Assembly (NCBI GenBank): GCA_946482595.1
Contig: CAMLSD010000069.1
Span: forward strand, 1 to 27,428
Length of the DNA stretch: 27,428 bases
Source: an uncultured Comamonadaceae bacterium
GTDB taxonomy: Bacteria; Pseudomonadota; Gammaproteobacteria; Burkholderiales; Burkholderiaceae
Direction of reading: 5' to 3'
Shown: positions 22,934 through 27,428 of the stretch, in pieces
Layout: each line of letters opens with the position of its first letter
Numbering within the stretch: position 1 is the first letter of the stretch
Program-made: the position numbers and the translations under genes
The notes under the pieces: generated by a model
What the model was told of the DNA's origin: nothing
Database searches by the model: none
Seen by the model: the letters and a program-made list of their open reading frames with translations, nothing else

Positions 22934-23677
22934 GTGACTGCCCGACACCCCGCCCCCGACCGACTGCGCCGCCGGCTGCTCGCCGCCGCCCTGGGCGCCC
23001 CTGTGCTCGCCAGCCTTCCGGCCTGCGGCGGGGGGTTCGCCGACGATGAACTGCCACGGGTGCGTTTCGTGAACGGCCTGCTGGGTGTGAGTGCCGCGGA
23101 CTTCTGGCTGGAAGGCTCGCTGATCGCTGCGGCCCTGCCCAGCACCGGCGGGCGCACCGACTACGTGCGCACCGATCCGGGTGACCGCCGCGTGCGGGTG
23201 CGTGAGGTCGGCACCACCACCAACCTGCTCGACGCCACCCTGGACTTCGACATCGAGACGGCCAACACCGTGCTCGCCTATGGGGGCGGCACCGAAACCC
23301 GCAAGCTCAGGCGCGTGGAAGAAACCACCTCGCTGGCCCCGGCCGGTGAAGTGAAGGTACGCGCCCTGCACGCTGTCTCGGGCGTCGAGTCGCTTGATGT
23401 GTTCCTCACGACGGCCGATGCCAACCTGGCCACCACCACACCGACCTTCACGCTGGGCGCGTTCGATGGCCTGACCGGTTTTGCCACGCTGGACACCGAT
23501 ACCTACCGGCTGGTCGTCACGCGCGGCGGCACCACGGCCATCGTGCTCGACCTGCCCTCGGTGCGCCTGGCCGACCGCTCGATCTACCTGATCGCCGTGG
23601 TGCCCGACGGGGCGGGCGGTGTCAATGCGGTGGTCCTGGCCGAACGCGAGACCGGCGTCGTTCAGGAGCCGAAGTAG
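22934..23677 (+). CDS. DUF4397-domain lipoprotein-like protein, second of a tandem pair
   Basis: A 247-residue paralogue of the preceding protein, also with a GTG start. It has an Arg-rich start (LRRRLL), a hydrophobic segment and a lipobox SLPAC with C31, then CGGG. The same blocks recur: PRVRFVNG, SAADFWLEG, GEVKVRALHAVSGVESLDVFL, FDGLTGFATLDTDTYRLVV and a strand ending in IAVVPDG. The pair probably arose by tandem duplication and has diverged well. It converges with the HD-domain oxygenase gene, with only ten bases between the two stops, so there is no room for a conventional terminator. Outer-membrane lipoprotein localisation is inferred; function unknown. Confidence 0.82.
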   Translation: MTARHPAPDRLRRRLLAAALGAPVLASLPACGGGFADDELPRVRFVNGLLGVSAADFWLEGSLIAAALPSTGGRTDYVRTDPGDRRVRVREVGTTTNLLDATLDFDIETANTVLAYGGGTETRKLRRVEETTSLAPAGEVKVRALHAVSGVESLDVFLTTADANLATTTPTFTLGAFDGLTGFATLDTDTYRLVVTRGGTTAIVLDLPSVRLADRSIYLIAVVPDGAGGVNAVVLAERETGVVQEPK

Positions 23678-23687
23678 TGCGGGCGGC

Positions 23688-24281
23688 TCACTCGGCGCCG
23701 ATGGCCAGCCGTTCGGCCGGTGCCGGCGCCAGCAGACCCTCCAGCAGCCCCAGGTAGTAGCCCAGCGGCGGCGTGCGCTTGCCAGGCTCCTTGGCGAGGT
23801 CGTCCCAGCGGCGCAGCTGCACCGCGGCCATGCCGTGCGGCAGGGTCTCGAAGGCATCGGCCTCGTCCGGGTCCATCACGCCCCCCTGCAGCGCCAGCGA
23901 ATGCACCGAAGCGCTCGACAGGCCGGCGAGGTAGCGCGGATCGCGCCGGCACAGGTAGCGCTTGGCCGCCACATGCAGGCGGATCGGCTCGATCACGGCC
24001 GGTGGGAAGTCCGGTCGCAGCCAGCCCACTGCATGCAGCTCGTGCTGGTCGTCTTCGTGGTCGGCGACCGGCTCGTCGCGCAGCAGGTGCCCCACGTCGT
24101 GCAGCAGGGCCGCGGCCACCAGCGCTTCATCGGCATGGGCCCATTCGGCCAGTTGTGCGCACTGCAGCGCATGCGCCAGGGCGGTCACGCGCTCGGCATG
24201 GGCGCCGCTGTACAGGCGTTGTCCGCGTGTCAGGAACAGCGTCTCGATGCGATCGATGACGCCCTCGGCGTTCAGGTCCAT
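23688..24281 (-). CDS. PhnZ-like HD-domain phosphonate oxygenase
   Basis: A 197-residue HD-domain protein of the phosphonate-degradation family related to PhnZ. PhnZ is a diiron enzyme that oxidatively cleaves 2-amino-1-hydroxyethylphosphonate. Metal ligands are visible: H37 (TALAHALQ), the H61-D62 pair (ALLHDVGHL), H80 or H83 (DQHELHAVG), H103 (IRLHVAAKRY) and D160 or D161 (RRWDD). Y24 and E30 before the first histidine resemble the PhnZ substrate-gating Tyr and Glu, with a three-residue insertion between them. The ATG at 24281 has GAGG six bases before it and fits the family N-terminus. An in-frame ATG at 24323 overlaps the phnE stop as TGATG and is an alternative. The usual partner PhnY is absent from the window. 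Confidence 0.87.
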   Translation of the reverse strand: MDLNAEGVIDRIETLFLTRGQRLYSGAHAERVTALAHALQCAQLAEWAHADEALVAAALLHDVGHLLRDEPVADHEDDQHELHAVGWLRPDFPPAVIEPIRLHVAAKRYLCRRDPRYLAGLSSASVHSLALQGGVMDPDEADAFETLPHGMAAVQLRRWDDLAKEPGKRTPPLGYYLGLLEGLLAPAPAERLAIGAE

Positions 24282-24322
24282 GGTGTGCCTCGTGGGGATC
24301 GTGGGGCGGTGCAATGCCGCCA

Positions 24323-25111
24323 TCAGATCAGACGTTTGCGCAACTGCGATGACACCAGGTCGATCAGCGACACCGTGACGACCAGCATCAGCAGCACGGC
24401 CGCCGTCTCCGCATACTGGAAGCCACGGATCACGTCCCACAGCACCATGCCGATCCCGCCCGCGCCCACCATGCCCACCACCGAGGCCGAGCGCACGTTG
24501 GCCTCGAAGCGATAGAGCGAGTACGAGATCCACAGGGGCATGACCTGCGGGATCACGCCGTACACAATCTCTTCGAGCGGATGTGCGCCGGTGGCACGGA
24601 TGCCCTCGACCGGTTGCGGATCGATGGCCTCCACCGTTTCGGAAAAGAGCTTGGCCAGCGTGCCGGTCGTGTGGATCCACAGCGCCAGCACCCCGGCAAA
24701 GGGCCCCAGGCCCACCGCCACGACAAACAGCAGCGCAAACACCATCTCGTTGATCGCGCGGCAACCGTCGAGCACGCGGCGCACCGGCTGATGGACCCAC
24801 CACGGCACGATGTTGGACGAGGCCAGCAGCCCCAGCGGGACGGCACACACGATGGCCAGTGCCGTGCCCCACACGGCGATCTGCAGCGTCACCAGCAGCT
24901 CGCTGGCGTAGTGCTGCCACTCGCGGAAGCTGGGCGGGAAGAACCCGGCCAGGTATTCGCTCATGTTGCCGGACTCGCGCAGCAGGTCCAGCGGACGCAT
25001 GTCGGCGCCCTGCCAGGATCCGGCCAGCACGGCCAGCAGCACTGCCCACATCATCAGGCCGGCCATCGAGGCGCGCGGGCGCTCGGGCAGCTTCAGGGCT
25101 TCGACACTCAT
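24323..25111 (-). CDS. phnE: Phosphonate ABC transporter permease
   Basis: A 262-residue inner-membrane permease. Hydrophobic helices are at about 15-33, 72-96, 122-150, 205-225 and 235-253. The cytoplasmic coupling loop has [17 protein letters not shown], the EAA-like motif of PhnE permeases that docks on PhnC. A second family block is [19 protein letters not shown]. With PhnC and PhnD it forms the phosphonate importer. A single full-length permease is present, as in most species. The start ATG at 25111 follows phnD after 63 bases; the gap has a small GC-rich inverted repeat but no obvious signal. The downstream HD-oxygenase gene is adjacent. Confidence 0.94.
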   Translation of the reverse strand: MSVEALKLPERPRASMAGLMMWAVLLAVLAGSWQGADMRPLDLLRESGNMSEYLAGFFPPSFREWQHYASELLVTLQIAVWGTALAIVCAVPLGLLASSNIVPWWVHQPVRRVLDGCRAINEMVFALLFVVAVGLGPFAGVLALWIHTTGTLAKLFSETVEAIDPQPVEGIRATGAHPLEEIVYGVIPQVMPLWISYSLYRFEANVRSASVVGMVGAGGIGMVLWDVIRGFQYAETAAVLLMLVVTVSLIDLVSSQLRKRLI

Positions 25112-25174
25112 GGACGGATCCTCGACTTCGATGGGGGTGTCGCAGGTGGGTTCGATCAGCGCGGTGCGCGGCGC

Positions 25175-26152
25175 TCAGTTGGCGCTCGCCACCGTCTTGC
25201 GCAGCTCGGCCAGGCGTGCATCGATCTCACGCAGCTTCTGCTGGCGCTCATCGGCCGAGAGTGTCGTGTCGCCCTCGACCTTGATGCGCTCGCGCGCCAG
25301 TTCGAGCTGGCGGATCGGCACCAGCTGGGTGTTGTCCGACGCCACGAAACCGGCAAAGGTCAGGGTGCGCAGGATCTCCTTTTCACGGGCCTCGCGGCCA
25401 TAGCTCATGAAGAAGTCGCGGATCTTCTGCTTGGTGCCGGCGTCCAGGTCACGGCGCCACAGCATCGGGTCGCTCGGAATCAGCGGCGAGCGCCACACCT
25501 CACGCAGCAGCGCATGCTTGTCGGCCTGCTTCATGCGCATGCGGTCCAGGCCATCGCTGGACACCGTGGCCACATCGACCTGGCGGTTCACCACGGCCAG
25601 CATGTTGGTCTCGTGGTTGGCACGCACGGTGCGTTTGAAGTCCTTCAGCGGATCGACCTGGTTCTGCGAGAACGCATAGAACCCCGGCACCAGCGAACCC
25701 GAGGTCGAGTTGGGGTCGCCGAAGCCCAGCGTGAGATTCGTGCGCGACTTGAGCACGTCGTCCAGGTTCTTGAGCGGGCTGTCCTTGTGCACGACCATCA
25801 CGCTCCAGTAGCCGGCCGCGCCGTCGGCCTGCGTCACCTTGGCAAACACCTCACCCCCGGCGCGGTCGACAGCCTCCATGCCGGACTTGTTGCCCATCCA
25901 GGCCACATGCACCTTGTTGAAGCGCATGCCTTCGATCACCCCGGCATAGTCGGGCGCAAAGAAGGCGTTGACCTTCAGGCCGGTGACCCGGCGCATGTCG
26001 TCGAGCAGAGGTTGCCAGGCGGTCTTGAGGTTCGCCGACGACTCGGTCGAGATGATGCCGAAATTGATCTCGTTCGACTGGGCACGCAGGGGCGCGGCCA
26101 GGGTCAGCGAGAGCAGGGCCGCAGCGGCCAGCGTGAGGGTACGTCGTTGCAT
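25175..26152 (-). CDS. phnD: Phosphonate ABC transporter substrate-binding protein
   Basis: A 325-residue periplasmic binding protein. The signal peptide (residues 1-24, ending APLRAQS) is followed by the PhnD-family opening INFGIISTESSANLKTAWQP and LLDDMRRVTGLKVN. The binding-site region has APDYAGVIEGMRFNKVHVAW, then MGNKSGMEAV, and DPNSTSGSLVPGFYAF, the phosphonate-contacting Ser/Thr stretch. The C-terminal part is charged and helical (KVEGDTTLSADERQQKLREI). It captures phosphonates for PhnE/PhnC. It begins 22 bases after phnC with AGGAG before the ATG, and is the second gene of the transporter operon. Confidence 0.95.
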   Translation of the reverse strand: MQRRTLTLAAAALLSLTLAAPLRAQSNEINFGIISTESSANLKTAWQPLLDDMRRVTGLKVNAFFAPDYAGVIEGMRFNKVHVAWMGNKSGMEAVDRAGGEVFAKVTQADGAAGYWSVMVVHKDSPLKNLDDVLKSRTNLTLGFGDPNSTSGSLVPGFYAFSQNQVDPLKDFKRTVRANHETNMLAVVNRQVDVATVSSDGLDRMRMKQADKHALLREVWRSPLIPSDPMLWRRDLDAGTKQKIRDFFMSYGREAREKEILRTLTFAGFVASDNTQLVPIRQLELARERIKVEGDTTLSADERQQKLREIDARLAELRKTVASAN

Positions 26153-26174
26153 GAGGGTCTCCTGGAGGTCGGGG

Positions 26175-27029
26175 TCAGGCAGCCTGCAGCACGGGCAGGC
26201 CGGTTGAACGGGACAGGTCGGCGGCGGGCCACGCGTCCTGCGGAACGGAACGGTCGAACAGTTCGTCGGTCTGGGCGCCGTAGAGGTCCTTCAGCCGCTC
26301 GCGCGTCAGCTCGCGGGTCGGGCCGTCGTAGACCACTTCGCCCTGGCGCAGCGCAACCGTGCGAGGGCAGTAGGCAAAGGCGTAGTCGACCTGGTGCAGC
26401 GACACCAGCACGGTGACCCCCCGCTCGCGGTTGAGCGCCGCCAGCAGCTCCATCACGCGGCGGCTGGACTCGGGGTCGAGCGAGGCAATCGGCTCGTCGG
26501 CCAGCACCACCCGGGCCTGCTGCACGATGGCACGCGAAATGGCGGCCCGCTGCTGCTGGCCGCCCGACAGCGTGGACGCCCGTTGCCAGGCACAGCGCTC
26601 GATGCCCACCCGCGCCAGCGCCTCGTGCGCGGCCCGCAGTTCAGCCTGCGGGAACCACCCCAGCAGGCTGCGCCACAGCGGCAGGCGGTGCAGCGCACCC
26701 GCCAGCACGTTGTGCATCACCGGCAGGCGATCGACCAGGTTGAACTGCTGGAAGATCATCGCCACACCGGCACGGATGTCACGCACGTCGGCGCTGCAGC
26801 GCCCCCCGACCTGCACGGTACGGCCCAGCATGGCCACACGCGACAGCGTGCCGGCATCACCGCGGTGAAGGCCGCACAGGTGCCGCAGCAGGGTCGACTT
26901 GCCCGAGCCCGAGGCCCCGAGCAGCGCCACCATTTCACCGGGCTGCACGTCCAGGCTCACGCCCTTGAGGGCCGTATGCGGCCCGAAGCTCTTGCGCAGC
27001 TCTCGCACTTCGATCACGGGGTGGGACAT
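26175..27029 (-). CDS. phnC: Phosphonate ABC transporter ATP-binding protein
   Basis: A 284-residue ATPase of the phosphonate importer. Walker [10 protein letters not shown] at residues 38-46, Q-loop [19 protein letters not shown] at about 91-109, signature LSGGQQQR at 154-161 and Walker B VVLADE at 174-179 are intact. FNLV(D)RL and [13 protein letters not shown] are typical of PhnC. An in-frame ATG at 27041 would add four residues, but the ATG at 27029 has GGAG six bases before it and is preferred. It is the first gene of the phnC-D-E-HD operon. Its upstream region holds the TCTAGA motif shared with phnG and a candidate Pho box. Confidence 0.95.
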   Translation of the reverse strand: MSHPVIEVRELRKSFGPHTALKGVSLDVQPGEMVALLGASGSGKSTLLRHLCGLHRGDAGTLSRVAMLGRTVQVGGRCSADVRDIRAGVAMIFQQFNLVDRLPVMHNVLAGALHRLPLWRSLLGWFPQAELRAAHEALARVGIERCAWQRASTLSGGQQQRAAISRAIVQQARVVLADEPIASLDPESSRRVMELLAALNRERGVTVLVSLHQVDYAFAYCPRTVALRQGEVVYDGPTRELTRERLKDLYGAQTDELFDRSVPQDAWPAADLSRSTGLPVLQAA

Positions 27030-27068
27030 GACGGGCTCCATGAACGGGTCGGATGGGATGGAGGCGAA

Positions 27069-27079
27069 TCATCTAGACG
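27069..27079 (-). promoter_or_regulatory. Candidate PhnF operator at the phnC promoter
   Basis: Read on the minus strand, this is CGTCTAGATGA, identical to the phnG site. With the preceding T it forms TCGTCTAGATGA, a 12-base palindrome with a single mismatched pair. It stands 40 bases before the phnC start and 26 bases after the candidate Pho box, close to the expected transcription start. Joint control of uptake and C-P lyase genes by PhnF is inferred. Confidence 0.62.
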
Positions 27080-27105
27080 ACCCGTGACCATGCGGTAAAC
27101 CTTGT

Positions 27106-27123
27106 GTGACGGTGGGGTGACAG
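27106..27123 (-). promoter_or_regulatory. Candidate Pho box upstream of phnC
   Basis: On the minus strand, CTGTCAC-CCCA-CCGTCAC shows two near-perfect seven-base repeats with the eleven-base period of PhoB sites (consensus CTGTCAT-4-CTGTCAT). Its position, about 75 bases upstream of the phnC start, fits activation under phosphate starvation. It is the better of the two Pho-box candidates in the window. Confidence 0.6.
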
Positions 27124-27147
27124 GGCTGCACCTGGGCCGGCTCTGCT

Positions 27148-27420
27148 CCCTCTCCCGCTTGCTGGAGAGGGTTGGGGAGAGGGTCGGCGTTGGCGTGGCG
27201 CTGCTGCGTTGGGTGGCGCTGCTGTTTCGCCCCTGGCGGGGCGAGCCGGGAGTTCGCCCCGGCGGGCGAGTTCCTGTTCTTTGCGTGCCCAAAGAAAAGG
27301 AACCAAAAGAAAGGGCACCCCCGAGGTGTCGGTTTCCGTTGGCACGGAAACTCCCTTGCGCTGCTCGGTCCGAGCGGGAAGGGGGCAAACTCGCCCGATG
27401 GGCTCAGACAAGCCCCCTTC
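27148..27420. repeat. Hairpin-rich non-coding segment, probable dispersed repeat
   Basis: No gene is supported here. At least four inverted repeats follow one another. CCCTCTCC/GGAGAGGG spans 27148-27171. TTCCT-g-TTCTTTG pairs with CAAAGAA-a-AGGAA at 27271-27302. GTTTCCG/CGGAAAC spans 27332-27351. GAAGGGGGC/GCCCCCTTC spans 27378-27420 and encloses GCCC-GAT-GGGC (27393-27403). Two near-identical CGCCCC/GGGGCG-type hairpins lie between 27227 and 27270. Such segments, including the CCCTCTCCC and TTCTTTG...CAAAGAA parts, look like multicopy intergenic elements I associate with Burkholderiales and related genomes. The copy number cannot be seen from one window. The element lies upstream of phnC and may separate it from a gene beyond the window. 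Confidence 0.55.
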
Positions 27421-27428
27421 TTGATCCG

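Noticed and set aside
24282..24323. ATG at 24323 as start of the HD oxygenase
   Set aside because: It forms a TGATG overlap with phnE, but the extra 14 residues do not fit the family and the ATG at 24281 has its own GAGG. Kept as an alternative only.
1..27428. CRISPR array, tRNA, rRNA, insertion sequence or prophage
   Set aside because: No regularly spaced repeats, transposase, integrase or RNA-gene pattern was seen by reading; the genes present are contiguous and intact.

Overview
The window is high-GC DNA (single 60-base lines reach 80% GC) with densely packed genes. The protein families and gene order point to a beta-proteobacterium of the order Burkholderiales. This placement is an inference from style and content; there is no rRNA or other marker gene in the window.

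Layout from left to right. (1) 21-1576, plus strand: an EamA/DMT-family exporter and a glutathione S-transferase-like protein. (2) 1607-4224, minus strand: a signalling module made of a CHASE3 sensor histidine kinase, a translationally coupled NarL/LuxR-type response regulator, and a stand-alone receiver-domain protein. (3) 4336-5823, minus: a DacB/PBP4-type D-Ala-D-Ala carboxypeptidase. (4) 6068-9378, minus: a large polymorphic toxin whose C-terminal domain resembles CdiA-CT nucleases, followed by a small, AT-richer presumed immunity gene. (5) 9515-13758, minus: a TTC38-like TPR protein, an amidase and a family-5 peptide-type solute-binding protein without permeases. (6) 13804-27029: a phosphonate utilisation locus in three transcription units. 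These are phnF-DUF1045-phnN (minus), phnGHIJKLM (plus, mostly joined by 4-base ATGA overlaps), and phnC-phnD-phnE-HD oxygenase (minus). A pair of tandem DUF4397 lipoprotein-like genes (22132-23677) lies between the second and third units. (7) 27124-27428: a hairpin-rich non-coding segment that looks like a dispersed repeat.

How the genes work together: PhnCDE should import phosphonates. PhnGHIJKL forms the C-P lyase core, PhnM removes pyrophosphate from the triphosphate intermediate, and PhnN makes PRPP. No PhnP is present; the DUF1045 protein, a 2H phosphoesterase by its two HxT motifs, sits where a cyclic phosphodiesterase would be useful. An HD-domain oxygenase of the PhnZ type closes the transporter operon, but its usual partner PhnY is absent. 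The GntR regulator PhnF probably controls the locus. An 11-base motif, CGTCTAGATGA, occurs in the same orientation upstream of both phnG and phnC, each time 26-32 bases downstream of a candidate Pho box. This suggests dual control by phosphate starvation and by PhnF.

The most unusual parts are the CDI-like toxin and immunity pair without a recognisable secretion domain, the shared TCTAGA-core operator, and the non-standard enzyme set of the phosphonate locus.
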